Of a DNA stretch of 15,664 nt, positions 8,117 through 15,379 are shown one piece after another. The DNA is taken from positions 1 through 15,664 of the forward strand of contig JAXDLK010000291.1 of the NCBI GenBank assembly GCA_034666665.1, written 5' to 3'. Below the pieces are notes generated by a model. The model was not told where the DNA came from, searched no databases, and saw only the letters and a list, made by a program, of their open reading frames with translations. Every line of letters starts with the position of its first letter. Within the stretch, counting starts at the first letter, position 1. Position numbers and translations under genes: made by a program. The DNA is from JAXDLK01 sp034666665 (lineage in GTDB: Bacteria > Desulfobacterota > Binatia > JACPRU01).

Positions 8117-8762
8117 GCTCGCGCCCGCGGTACGCGGCCGCGGCGTGTAGCCACTCCCGCGGGGCGGCGGTGCTCGCCGGCGGCCGTGCTGCGAGAATCC
8201 CGGTGATGCGCGCGGCGGCGATGCTCGCGCCGAGGAGCTTGCCGTCGGCTCCGCGGGGACAGGCGCCGAAGTCGGCGGGCTCGCCGCCGAGCGAGGAGAT
8301 CTCGCCGGGGCCGCAGCGAGCGTCGCCTGAAACCCGGATCACTCCCAGGTAAGAGGCAGGGTATGCCGGCGCCCCGCGGGCCGGCGCCGCGGCCACGAGG
8401 ATCGCACCGGCACGCCCCGCCGCGTCGCAGGCGTCGCGCAGGAGCTGCCGGTCGGCGGCGACGCCGAAGCTCAGGTTGACCAGGTGGCAGCCCATCTCCG
8501 TCAGCCAGCGAAGGCCGGCGGCGACGATCGCCGGCGCCGCGACCATCCTGTCGTGGAAGACCTGGGCCGACACGATCCGTGCCTCTGGCGCAGCCTCGAG
8601 GATCACCCGCACGATCGCCGTGCCGTGCCCGAGCCGATCCGCGGCCGCTTCGCCGCGCAAGACGTTTCCCGCCGGGCCGGCGGCGAACGAGCATGTCGCC
8701 GCGACGGACGCGCCGAGCTCCGGAGCGACGCCGCTGTCGACGATTCCGACGAGCACCGTCAT
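8064..8762 (-). CDS. qhpE: QhpE-like subtilisin-family protease (QHNDH gamma-subunit leader peptidase)
   Basis: Small subtilisin-like (S8) serine protease, 232 residues, matching the maturation protease that cuts the leader from the QHNDH gamma subunit after its thioether bridges are formed. Visible triad: D9 (VGIVDSGV), H46 (RLGHGTA) and S180 (GASIAAARITG). There is no signal peptide or propeptide, as expected for a cytosolic maturase. The usual oxyanion-hole Asn of the AAGN motif is absent: the segment reads VAAAPARG, with Pro127 at that place. ATG 8762 follows the qhpB stop by 40 bases, the only real gap in the cluster, and has no clear Shine-Dalgarno. The last 17 residues, from about Q216, are encoded by the 8034-8116 palindrome, and the stop lies inside its inner stem, so the natural C-terminus has probably been replaced. 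Family assignment rests on the triad, small size and place in the qhp order. Confidence 0.85.
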   Translation of the reverse strand: MTVLVGIVDSGVAPELGASVAATCSFAAGPAGNVLRGEAAADRLGHGTAIVRVILEAAPEARIVSAQVFHDRMVAAPAIVAAGLRWLTEMGCHLVNLSFGVAADRQLLRDACDAAGRAGAILVAAAPARGAPAYPASYLGVIRVSGDARCGPGEISSLGGEPADFGACPRGADGKLLGASIAAARITGILAARPPASTAAPREWLHAAAAYRGREQKGVGSLFHSVRRTSER

Positions 8763-8802
8763 GGATGCGGCTCGATGGCGGCGAAGCCGCCGGTGCGCCT
8801 GG

Positions 8803-9891
8803 TCAGCGGCGGACGATGCGCAGCGACGCCATTCCCTGGTCGGCGCCTCCCGGCATCTCGATCGTGGCGAGCTTCTCGAGCGTCTTCGTGGAGTAGACGG
8901 CGATGTCGTTCATCGTGCCGCCGAGGTAGATCTCCTCGCCGTCCGTCGACACGTTCACCGCGTAGTAGGTGTGGTCGACCTCGATCCGCTTGACGATCTC
9001 GTGCTTCGCGCGATCGAGCTTCGTCAGCGTGGAGTACACCATGTAGACCTCGTCCTTGCGGACGGGATTCACCACCGAGGAGAAGATCACCGTGCCGGTG
9101 TTCTCGAAGTCGTCCATGGCGAAGTCGCCGGTGGCGAGGTCGATCGTCATCAGGCCGGTGCGGAACGCCCCCGGATCCGTCGACGGCACGTTCGACTTCG
9201 GCGCGACGTAGGGCGTCGAGAAGATCCCCGCCTGCTCCCACTGCGGCCAGAGCGCGAGCACGTCGGGCTCGCCGTAGCCCGAGCGGTCCCAGTGACGCAC
9301 GCCGTGCGTGCCGAGCACCTCCCCGGTCTTGGGGTCGAGGATCTGCACGTCCCAGCTGATCGCGTAGAGCTTGGCGCCGTCGCGGGAGAACGCGAGCACC
9401 GCGGTCCGGCGGGGCGCGGGGATCGTTCGCACCGGCTTCGCACCGATTCCCGCCGAAGTATCGTAGACCGCGATGCGCGTGTCCTCGACGACGTACTCGT
9501 CGAGGCCGAGCTTGACCGGCGACTGGAAGACGAAGAGCTCCTTGCCGTCCGGGCTGGGCTCGACCGCGTACATGCCTTTGACGCGCATCCCGGGCGAGGA
9601 GAAGTCCGCGCGGAAGACCTGCTTGCCGCTCTCGAGGTCTATGCCCGACACGCTCTCCTGCCGGTTCGCCAGCACGTAGGCGACCTTGCCGTCCGGCGAC
9701 GGCACGATGGTCGCCGGTGCGGGTCCGCCTCCCGGGATCGTGAAGGTGCGCGCAACCTTGCGAGCCGCCGCATCGACGATCACGAGCTTGTCCGGCTTGA
9801 CCGCCGTCAGCAGGAAGTCCTTGGCGCGCGCCTCCTCGGCGACGAGCGCCAGCGCGCACAGGGAGAGAACGACTCGCCGCATCGCCTTCAC
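8803..9891 (-). CDS. qhpB: Quinohemoprotein amine dehydrogenase beta subunit
   Basis: Beta subunit of quinohemoprotein amine dehydrogenase, a periplasmic seven-bladed beta-propeller that helps form the active-site cavity around the CTQ-bearing gamma subunit. The 362-residue product begins with a Sec-type signal (MKAMRR, a hydrophobic run VVLSLCALALVA, then EARA before KDF), giving mature KDFLLTAVKPDKLVIVD, very like known beta subunits. Repeated propeller motifs are visible (IVPSPDGKVAYVL, VEPSPDGKELFVF, LAFSRDGAKLYAI, VNVSTDGEEIYLG). GTG 9891 overlaps the qhpC stop as GTGA, so translation is coupled; ATG 9882, five bases past that stop, would give a three-residue shorter but still good signal. 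It lies in the usual qhp order, between qhpC and qhpE. Identity is firm. Confidence 0.93.
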   Translation of the reverse strand: MKAMRRVVLSLCALALVAEEARAKDFLLTAVKPDKLVIVDAAARKVARTFTIPGGGPAPATIVPSPDGKVAYVLANRQESVSGIDLESGKQVFRADFSSPGMRVKGMYAVEPSPDGKELFVFQSPVKLGLDEYVVEDTRIAVYDTSAGIGAKPVRTIPAPRRTAVLAFSRDGAKLYAISWDVQILDPKTGEVLGTHGVRHWDRSGYGEPDVLALWPQWEQAGIFSTPYVAPKSNVPSTDPGAFRTGLMTIDLATGDFAMDDFENTGTVIFSSVVNPVRKDEVYMVYSTLTKLDRAKHEIVKRIEVDHTYYAVNVSTDGEEIYLGGTMNDIAVYSTKTLEKLATIEMPGGADQGMASLRIVRR

Positions 9892-10211
9892 TTCTTCGGA
9901 AAGACCTCGGCGAGCTTTCGCCAGTCACGCTGCGCGGAGGTCGCCCCCTTGTTCCAGTCGGGATACGTGTTCATCGTGTCCGGCACCTGCGCGGGCCACC
10001 AGCACGGATCCGAGCAGCCGTAGAGGTCCGCCTCCATCGGCTGACAGAGGCTGGCGACGCCGCCGAACGGGTCCACCTCCCACCCGGGATCGAAGGTCGC
10101 GGAGCATCCCGCGGGGACCACCTGCATCAGCCGCACTTCCTCGAGCTGGCCGCCATCCGCGGCGGCGGCGAGCCGGCGTGCCTTCTCGTTCAACGGTTTC
10201 AAATGCTTCAT
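9888..10211 (-). CDS. qhpC: Quinohemoprotein amine dehydrogenase gamma subunit precursor (CTQ peptide)
   Basis: Precursor of the gamma subunit, which carries the cysteine tryptophylquinone (CTQ) cofactor and is made like a RiPP: bridged by QhpD, cut by QhpE, exported, then quinone-modified. The 107 residues comprise a charged leader (MKHLKPLNEKARRLAAAADG...) and a Cys-rich core with LCQPMEADLYGCSDPCWWPAQVP. Using the published P. putida pairs with an offset of 29, every partner is present: C36-E45, C56-D62 and C70-D78 for the thioether bridges, and C66-W72 for CTQ. D62 corresponds to the proposed catalytic base. The offset implies a leader of about 29 residues and a mature chain of about 78. 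ATG 10211 shares its A with the qhpD stop (TGATG) and has GGAGGG 7 bases upstream, the best ribosome site in the cluster. Confidence 0.96.
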   Translation of the reverse strand: MKHLKPLNEKARRLAAAADGGQLEEVRLMQVVPAGCSATFDPGWEVDPFGGVASLCQPMEADLYGCSDPCWWPAQVPDTMNTYPDWNKGATSAQRDWRKLAEVFPKK

Positions 10212-11635
10212 CAGGCAGCCCTCCGCGGCTCCAGGTGCCGGGCGAAGAATCCGGGGTTGGCTTCGGCGATGCGGGCGTAGACGCCGATCCCGAAGTCGAT
10301 CCAGTCGCGCAGGATGTCGCAGTAGTGGGCGACCGGTGCGAGCGGATCGCCGAAGCGCGCGTACGATTCGTGATAGCAGCCGCCCGCGCAGAGGTTGCGG
10401 ATGCGGCAGGTCTCGCACGGCCGGCCGCTGCGGTCCTGCGCGGCTTCGAGGAACTTCCCGAGGCGGTCGCGGTCGACGCCTTCCCGCACGTCGCCGAACG
10501 TCGGCATCGTCGAGCCGGTGAACCGGTGGCAGAGATGCAGGGATCCGGCCCCGTCGACGGCCAGCATGCCGACGCCGGCGCCGCAGGGCAGCGACTTTCG
10601 CCGGCCCTCGGCGAGGTCCGTCAGCACCTGATGCAGGTTCGAGAAGCCGATGTTCTCGTCGCGGAGCGCGGCCTCGAGATAGTCTTCGCCGAGCCGCTTC
10701 ATGCCGCGGAAGACGTCGCCGAGCTCCTCGGGCGTCAGCGCGAAGCCCGCCGACGTGCCGGACGTCACCGGTGAGAAGCCGACCTCGAAGAAGCCGATCT
10801 CATCGCGGAGATGGCGATGGATCGCGACCACGTCGGTGACCCCGCCCGCGAGCGTTACGCGCGCGCCGATCGGGCGCGAGCGATACCGCTCGAGCAAGCG
10901 GCGAGCGTTCCGCGCGACCACGTCGTAGGTGCCTTCGCCGCCGACCGTCCGGCGGTGCCGGTCGTGAAGCGCCTTCGGGCCGTCCATGCTGACCGTGAGG
11001 CCGAAGCGGTGCGCGTCGAGCCACTCGATCGTCGCGTCGGTGAGCAGCGTGGCGTTCGTGGTCAGGCTGAAGTCCACCTGTTTGCCCGCGGCGGTGACTC
11101 GTTCCTCGGCATGCTCGACCACCCGCCGCACGAGCGGCAAGTTCGACAGCGGCTCGCCGCCGAAGAAGACCACGTTCACGCGCGGCCGGGATGCCGCCTG
11201 CACGAGCAGCAGCTCGATCGCCTGCACGGCGGTCTCGAACGTCATCCGCTCGCCGCGCGCCGGAGTCGCGAGGTCCTCCTTGTAGCAGTAGCCACAGCTC
11301 AGATTGCAGCCGGTGGTGACGTTGAGCACGATCGTCGAGAGTGGCACGTCGGTGACCGCCACCGGCGCGCGCTCGGGTGCGCGGCCGCCGTCGCTGACGA
11401 CGTTCAGATCGAGGAGCTCGCGGAGCGCCGTGACGACGTCGCCGGCGGGAAAGCGGCCGTCGAAGCGCGAGCGGACATCCTCCGCTTCGACGGTGGAGCG
11501 CTCGCGGAAGAGATCGAGGAGCTCGCCGGAGAGCTCGTCCAGCTCGAGCAGGCTCGTCGTCGGCACGTGGAAGAGAATCCGGCGCCCGCCGACCCGCACC
11601 TCGTGTGCGTTGTCCGTGATCAGTGACAGGGTCAT
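10211..11635 (-). CDS. qhpD: QhpD, radical SAM/SPASM thioether-forming maturase
   Basis: Radical S-adenosylmethionine enzyme that forms the intrapeptide Cys-Asp/Glu thioether bridges in QhpC, in the cytoplasm. The 474 residues (the Paracoccus enzyme is about the same length) show an N-terminal winged-helix-like leader-binding region (about 1-90, with LFHVPTTSLLELDELSGELLDLF), the CX3CX2C cluster motif C110, C114, C117 (TTGCNLSCGYCY), and the GGEP motif at 159-162. The C-terminal SPASM domain has seven cysteines, C351, C369, C407, C410, C416, C420 and C439, including the standard CX2CX5CX3C spacing at 407-420, for two auxiliary Fe-S clusters. ATG 11635 overlaps the qhpA stop as ATGA, and the gene end overlaps the qhpC start by one base. 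No good Shine-Dalgarno precedes it, so it probably relies on translational coupling. Identity is firm from motifs and context. Confidence 0.95.
   Translation of the reverse strand: MTLSLITDNAHEVRVGGRRILFHVPTTSLLELDELSGELLDLFRERSTVEAEDVRSRFDGRFPAGDVVTALRELLDLNVVSDGGRAPERAPVAVTDVPLSTIVLNVTTGCNLSCGYCYKEDLATPARGERMTFETAVQAIELLLVQAASRPRVNVVFFGGEPLSNLPLVRRVVEHAEERVTAAGKQVDFSLTTNATLLTDATIEWLDAHRFGLTVSMDGPKALHDRHRRTVGGEGTYDVVARNARRLLERYRSRPIGARVTLAGGVTDVVAIHRHLRDEIGFFEVGFSPVTSGTSAGFALTPEELGDVFRGMKRLGEDYLEAALRDENIGFSNLHQVLTDLAEGRRKSLPCGAGVGMLAVDGAGSLHLCHRFTGSTMPTFGDVREGVDRDRLGKFLEAAQDRSGRPCETCRIRNLCAGGCYHESYARFGDPLAPVAHYCDILRDWIDFGIGVYARIAEANPGFFARHLEPRRAA
10219..10224 (-). promoter_or_regulatory. Strong ribosome binding site of qhpC
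   Basis: GGAGGG (read on the - strand) lies inside the 3' end of qhpD, 7 bases before the qhpC ATG. It fixes the qhpC start, and with it the leader length, and suggests that the small gamma subunit is translated more strongly than qhpD. Confidence 0.8.
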
Positions 11636-13230
11636 CGGATCGGGGGATCCACCCACCGCTGTACGCTGACGATCAGGTGCGACGTGGCCTCGAGCTTGGT
11701 GCCGCCGTCGTTCGCGCGGGCCGTGATCGTCAGGTCCCCGGCGTTGTTCGTCGAGAACTTCCGTTTCCGGTTCGGGCCGGCGGCAGCCGGGACGAAGAGT
11801 CCGCCGGCCTTCATCTCGCCGGCGAACTCCGAATCCTTCATGGCGCGCGCCGCCTCGTTGTAATCGGTCACCGACCAATCCGCCGGGAGGACGCCGACGC
11901 GGAGGTCGTCGTCGGTGCCGGGCTCGCCGTCGGCTCCGTTCAGGTATCCGACCGCCTCGAACTGGACGGGCACCGCCGGGATCGGGCCGCCGCCGCCGCC
12001 GACGCGGCCGATCGCGAAATCGGGCTCCACCCGCAGCGCGTCGATCTCGGAATAGACGGTGAAGAGCGCCTCCGTCTTCGCCTCGCCGACGCTCACGTCT
12101 CGCGATCCCTCGGTGGCATTGGGCTCGACCTGGATCACCGCGGTGATCGTGTCGCCGGCGCCCTCGGGATGTCCGAGCACGCGGATGCCGTCGCCGAGCG
12201 CGGGAGCACCGGAGAGGCCGATACCGTGAATCGCCACCTTGGCCTGGCTGCCAGCCTTCAGGAACGGTGGCTCGACCGCGAGCACCTGCGTGTCGGCCGC
12301 CGTGACGCGCACGGCCTCGATGTCCGCGCCGAGGGAGTCGTGATCCTCCAGGAACCAGCGGCCGGAGAGACTGTCTCCGTCCTCGTCCGCGGCGAGCACC
12401 TGGCGGACCTTCTCGCCGCCGAGGTCGAGCGACCCACGCCACTCGTAGCCGGTGTACACGACCGCGGTCCCGCGGCCTGTGGCGGTTTCCCCACCCGCGT
12501 AGCGGATCTTCATCGCGATGCGGTACTCGTCGGTGCCCGAGCGCACGACGTCCGCGCGTCCCTCGTAGCCGCCTTTCCCCGGGTGATGGCCCGTCACGCG
12601 CCAGGTGCCGGCCAGGTCCGCCTTCGCGTTCTTCCGCCACTCCGTCCATTCGTCGGTATCGAAGGGGTAGAGCTCCGCCAGGCGAGCGGGGATCTCGCCC
12701 GAGGCAATCTCCCACCAGTTCCGGTCGCGGCCGCGCGAGTGGTACTCGAGGCTCGGGTACTGCCCGAGGTGGAAGTGCGAAAGCCGTCGCCACTCCGCCT
12801 CGTCGCGGCGCTGGAGCGCGATCTGCGCGTAGCTGTGGCAGCGCGCGCACATCACGGTCATCTCCTCGTCCTCGTGCTCGACGGCCGGCGGCCGCCGCTC
12901 GAGGATGTAGCGGTACTCGCGGGCTTCGTCGGGCGCGAGCCCTTGGGTGTCTGCGAGGTGCTTGACGATCGCGCGACGGTCATCGTCGGAAAGACGGACG
13001 CCGTGGATGCGCATCATGCGCATCACGGTCATGCCCCAGGCCTCCGGCGTCTTTCGCGCGGCGGAGATGCGGCGGAGCCCGCCCTCCGGGAGCCGCTGGT
13101 GACAGGCGCCGCACCGGCTTTCCAGCAGAGCCTTGGAGTCGCCCGCCGGCGAGACGACCGGCAGCGCGAGCGCCGCCAGCGCCAGCCAGAGCCACCACGA
13201 TGCCCGAGTCTTTCGATGATCGCTGCGCAA
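11632..13230 (-). CDS. qhpA: Quinohemoprotein amine dehydrogenase alpha subunit (diheme)
   Basis: Alpha subunit of quinohemoprotein amine dehydrogenase, which passes electrons from CTQ to a soluble cytochrome or cupredoxin in the periplasm. The 532 residues start with a signal peptide (basic RSDHRKTR, then WWLWLALAALALPVVSPAG). The N-terminal diheme cytochrome domain has two CXXCH sites, CGACH (C40-H44) and CARCH (C128-H132). Three beta-sandwich domains follow: the first includes LAGTWRVTGHHPGKGGYEG, the others IHGIGLSG and DFAIGRVGGGGGPIPAVPVQFEAVGY, matching the four-domain layout of the family. No ATG precedes the signal in frame; TTG 13230 is the only sensible start, a rare codon with no clear Shine-Dalgarno, so the exact start is uncertain. 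It is first in the cluster and its stop overlaps qhpD by 4 bases. Confidence 0.94.
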   Translation of the reverse strand: MRSDHRKTRASWWLWLALAALALPVVSPAGDSKALLESRCGACHQRLPEGGLRRISAARKTPEAWGMTVMRMMRIHGVRLSDDDRRAIVKHLADTQGLAPDEAREYRYILERRPPAVEHEDEEMTVMCARCHSYAQIALQRRDEAEWRRLSHFHLGQYPSLEYHSRGRDRNWWEIASGEIPARLAELYPFDTDEWTEWRKNAKADLAGTWRVTGHHPGKGGYEGRADVVRSGTDEYRIAMKIRYAGGETATGRGTAVVYTGYEWRGSLDLGGEKVRQVLAADEDGDSLSGRWFLEDHDSLGADIEAVRVTAADTQVLAVEPPFLKAGSQAKVAIHGIGLSGAPALGDGIRVLGHPEGAGDTITAVIQVEPNATEGSRDVSVGEAKTEALFTVYSEIDALRVEPDFAIGRVGGGGGPIPAVPVQFEAVGYLNGADGEPGTDDDLRVGVLPADWSVTDYNEAARAMKDSEFAGEMKAGGLFVPAAAGPNRKRKFSTNNAGDLTITARANDGGTKLEATSHLIVSVQRWVDPPIR

Positions 13231-13300
13231 CGACTCGACCCGGCGCCTGTCTATCGTCGGCTGCTTCTCTCGCGCAAGGGGATCGGCGATTCTCCTCGCC
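13231..13300. promoter_or_regulatory. Short divergent intergenic region between qhpA and the MFS gene
   Basis: Only 70 bases separate the proposed starts of two divergent genes, so promoters for both must lie here or inside the 5' coding ends. I see no convincing -35/-10 pair and no sigma54-type GG/GC element. AAGGGGA at 13276-13282 could be a distant ribosome site for the MFS gene. The region is given as a regulatory candidate by position only. Confidence 0.35.
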
Positions 13301-14527
13301 GTGGCGGCACCGCAACTGGCGCTCTCCGCGTTCTGGTTCCTCTACATGGGCGCGATGGGGATCTTCTATCCGTTCCTCGCGCTCTACTTGAAGGAGAACG
13401 CCGGCCTTTCGGGGAGCGAGGTCGGGGTGGTGCTCGCCGTGTTTCCGCTGGTCAGCATGGTGGCGCCGACCGCGTGGGGCATCGTCGCCGATCGCACCGG
13501 CGCCGCCACGCGCGTCCTCGGCTGCGTGACGCTCGTCGCGTCGATTGCGCAGGCGGCGCTCGGCACGGTCCGGGGGTTCCCGGCGCTCGTCGCCGGTGCC
13601 GCCGTTCTCGCCGCGTTCTCAACGGCCGTTCTCCCGCTCGGAATCTCCGTCAGCCTGGCGGCACTCGGGGCCGACGGCAGCTCACGTTTCGGACGCGTCC
13701 GCGTGTGGGGAACCATCGGCTACCTGGTGTGCGTCGTCGGTTATCCCTGGATGCTCGATCGATTCCAGTCGGCGGTACCCGTCGTGCCCGGTGGCGGGGT
13801 CTCCGAGCCGGCGCTCGGGTCTCTCTTCGCGGTGGCGGCGGGGCTCGGGGTGCTCGCAGCGGCTTCGACGTTGGCGCTCCCGCGCGCCCGCGCCGTTCCC
13901 GTCTCCGTCGCGCGGCGCGAATGGCTGGACCTCCGCCGCCATCCGCCGATCGCCGGCATCCTGACGTTCTCGTTTCTCGCCTACCTGTTCCTCCAGGGCC
14001 CGATGAGCCTCTTCCCGGTGTATCTCCGCGCGCGCGGCGGCGACCTGGACGCGCTCAGTCTCATGTGGGTGGTGATGCTTCTCCCCGAGATCCCTCTCGT
14101 GGCGCTCTCCGGCGCCGGCCTGCGGAAGTTCGGCGCGCGGACGCTGCTGGCCGTCGGCACGCTCGCCGGCGGCCTCCGGTGGCTCGTCTGCGGATTTTCT
14201 CACGATCTCGGCGTCGTCTATGCAGTCCAGGCGCTGCACGGCGTCGTGGTCGCGGGTCTCCTCGTCGGCAGTCCTCTGTACCTCGAGGCGGCGCTCGCCG
14301 ACCGCCTGCGCTCGACGGGGCAGGGCCTTCTGGCGATGGCGGGCGTGGGCGTCGGGGGGATCGCTTCGAACGTGATCACGGGGTGGTTGTTCGAGCATCT
14401 GGGACCGGACCAGCCGTACGTCATCGGTGGCATCGGCGCGCTGCTGCTGGGGCTGGCCCTGCCGGCGATCCTGCCGCCGCCGTCGCGTCCGGCGCATGCG
14501 GTTCGAGCCGAAACGACATCGAGATGA
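13301..14527 (+). CDS. MFS transporter, 3-phenylpropionate-permease/MFS_1-like family
   Basis: Secondary transporter of the major facilitator superfamily, 408 residues, about twelve hydrophobic helices in two six-helix halves. The start (AFWFLYMGAMGIFYPFLALYLKE) and GIVADRTG, the family's loop 2-3 motif, resemble the 3-phenylpropionic acid transporter / MFS_1-like group. The second half repeats the pattern (FLAYLFLQGPMSLFPVYLRARGG). GTG 13301 is used because helix 1 follows within ten residues and no ATG or GTG lies just upstream in frame. It is divergent from qhpA, with a 70-base gap; co-regulation with the amine dehydrogenase is possible, for example uptake of an amine or release of an aldehyde or acid product, but this is inference. 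The cargo cannot be told from sequence, and it is unlike the ABC-type exporter QhpF. Confidence 0.85.
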   Translation: MAAPQLALSAFWFLYMGAMGIFYPFLALYLKENAGLSGSEVGVVLAVFPLVSMVAPTAWGIVADRTGAATRVLGCVTLVASIAQAALGTVRGFPALVAGAAVLAAFSTAVLPLGISVSLAALGADGSSRFGRVRVWGTIGYLVCVVGYPWMLDRFQSAVPVVPGGGVSEPALGSLFAVAAGLGVLAAASTLALPRARAVPVSVARREWLDLRRHPPIAGILTFSFLAYLFLQGPMSLFPVYLRARGGDLDALSLMWVVMLLPEIPLVALSGAGLRKFGARTLLAVGTLAGGLRWLVCGFSHDLGVVYAVQALHGVVVAGLLVGSPLYLEAALADRLRSTGQGLLAMAGVGVGGIASNVITGWLFEHLGPDQPYVIGGIGALLLGLALPAILPPPSRPAHAVRAETTSR

Positions 14528-14620
14528 CGCGAAGCCGTCCGCTCGGAGCCGTCATTCTTCCGACGAGGCTCCCGGGGGCATCAGAGGCGTTGCTCGGTCG
14601 ACGGTCTGCTCGATGATCGA

Positions 14621-14662
14621 TTGACGCATATTTCATGATTGATTAACCATGTTGCTCATGAT
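14621..14662 (+). promoter_or_regulatory. Candidate promoter/operator of the toxin-antitoxin pair
   Basis: This is the most AT-rich spot in the window. TTGACG (14621-14626) is a fair -35, with a weak GATTAA at 14641-14646 as the only -10 candidate. Two copies of TCATGAT (14633-14639 and 14656-14662), 23 bases apart and each holding the palindrome TCATGA, flank the antitoxin start. RHH antitoxins commonly bind such paired sites to repress their own operon. Evidence is sequence pattern only. Confidence 0.4.
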
Positions 14663-14948
14663 GAAGCCGCTGCAGGTTTACCTCGACGAAGAGGATCTCG
14701 GGCGGCTCGAGGAGTGGGCGCGCACGCGAGGATGGACCAAGTCGCAGGCGGTGCGGGCCGCGATCAGGGCTCTCACGCGGCCACGGGGGGCGGACCCGAT
14801 CCTCGCGCTCAGTGGGATGATCGACGGATTGCCTGAAGACGCGAGTGAGCACTTCGACCGCTATCTGGACGAGACGTACGTCGTCGCCGAAGGGTCTGCA
14901 CGCTACGGCGGGACGAAGCGGCGTGAGCGTCCCCGTGTACGTCGATAG
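14649..14948 (+). CDS. vapB: Ribbon-helix-helix (CopG/VapB-type) antitoxin
   Basis: Small DNA-binding antitoxin partner of the PIN toxin that follows. The N-terminal part (KPLQVYLDEEDLGRLEEWARTRGWTKSQAVRAAIRAL) is a ribbon-helix-helix fold: one beta strand, a helix, then the GWTKSQAVRAAI second helix. The C-terminal half (about 50-99), with DGLPEDASEHFDRYLDETYV, is the likely toxin-binding tail. As drawn the product is 99 residues from ATG 14649; ATG 14658 or 14661 would begin nearer the strand (MKPLQVYLDEEDL) and may be the real start, since none has a Shine-Dalgarno. The gene overlaps the toxin by 26 bases, as in a typical coupled TA operon. Fold and role are well supported; the subfamily is less sure. 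Confidence 0.82.
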   Translation: MLLMMKPLQVYLDEEDLGRLEEWARTRGWTKSQAVRAAIRALTRPRGADPILALSGMIDGLPEDASEHFDRYLDETYVVAEGSARYGGTKRRERPRVRR

Positions 14949-15339
14949 CGGCGGGTGGATCGCGCTCCTCAGCCGGCGCGACCGGCATCATTCGGAAGCC
15001 GCCAAACTGTTTCGCGAAGTGGCGCGCAGGCGTACGGCCCTGGTGACGTCGAACCTCGTGCTGGCCGAGGTCCACCGGCTGCTCCTCTTTCGCGCCGGGA
15101 TCGCCGCGGCGTTCGCCGCCGTCGAGCGAATCACGGCACTCGACCGCTTGTCCTTCGAGTTCGTGGCGCGCACCCATCATGACGCCGCCATGGAGTGGAT
15201 ACGTCGTTTCGCGGACCAATCGGTCACGTATACGGACGCCACGAGCTTCGCGATCATGGCGGCGCGCCGTGATCGTCAGGTGATCGGCTTCGACCGGCAT
15301 TTCGAGATCGCGGGTTTCGAGTGTTGGCGGGGAGGTTGA
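14923..15339 (+). CDS. vapC: VapC-type PIN-domain ribonuclease toxin
   Basis: PIN-domain endoribonuclease toxin, which typically cuts tRNA or rRNA when its antitoxin is lost. With GTG 14923 the product has 138 residues, usual for VapC. The four acidic metal-binding residues are present: D8 (YVDSGGWIALL), E49 (NLVLAEVHRLL), D105 (VTYTDATSFAIM) and D124 (VIGFDRHF). The frame is open to 14845, but starts before 14923 would add residues with no PIN similarity; GTG 14935 is another possible start directly before the first strand. It overlaps the antitoxin gene by 26 bases, so translation is probably coupled. It ends 40 bases before the convergent SDR gene. Confidence 0.88.
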   Translation: MSVPVYVDSGGWIALLSRRDRHHSEAAKLFREVARRRTALVTSNLVLAEVHRLLLFRAGIAAAFAAVERITALDRLSFEFVARTHHDAAMEWIRRFADQSVTYTDATSFAIMAARRDRQVIGFDRHFEIAGFECWRGG

Positions 15340-15379
15340 TGCGGCCCGCCGACGGCATACAGGCGGTTCTCACGGAGAT

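Noticed and set aside
13301..14527. MFS gene as a substitute for the QhpF exporter
   Set aside because: QhpF is an ABC-type peptide exporter; this protein has the motifs of a small-molecule MFS permease and no ATP-binding domain.
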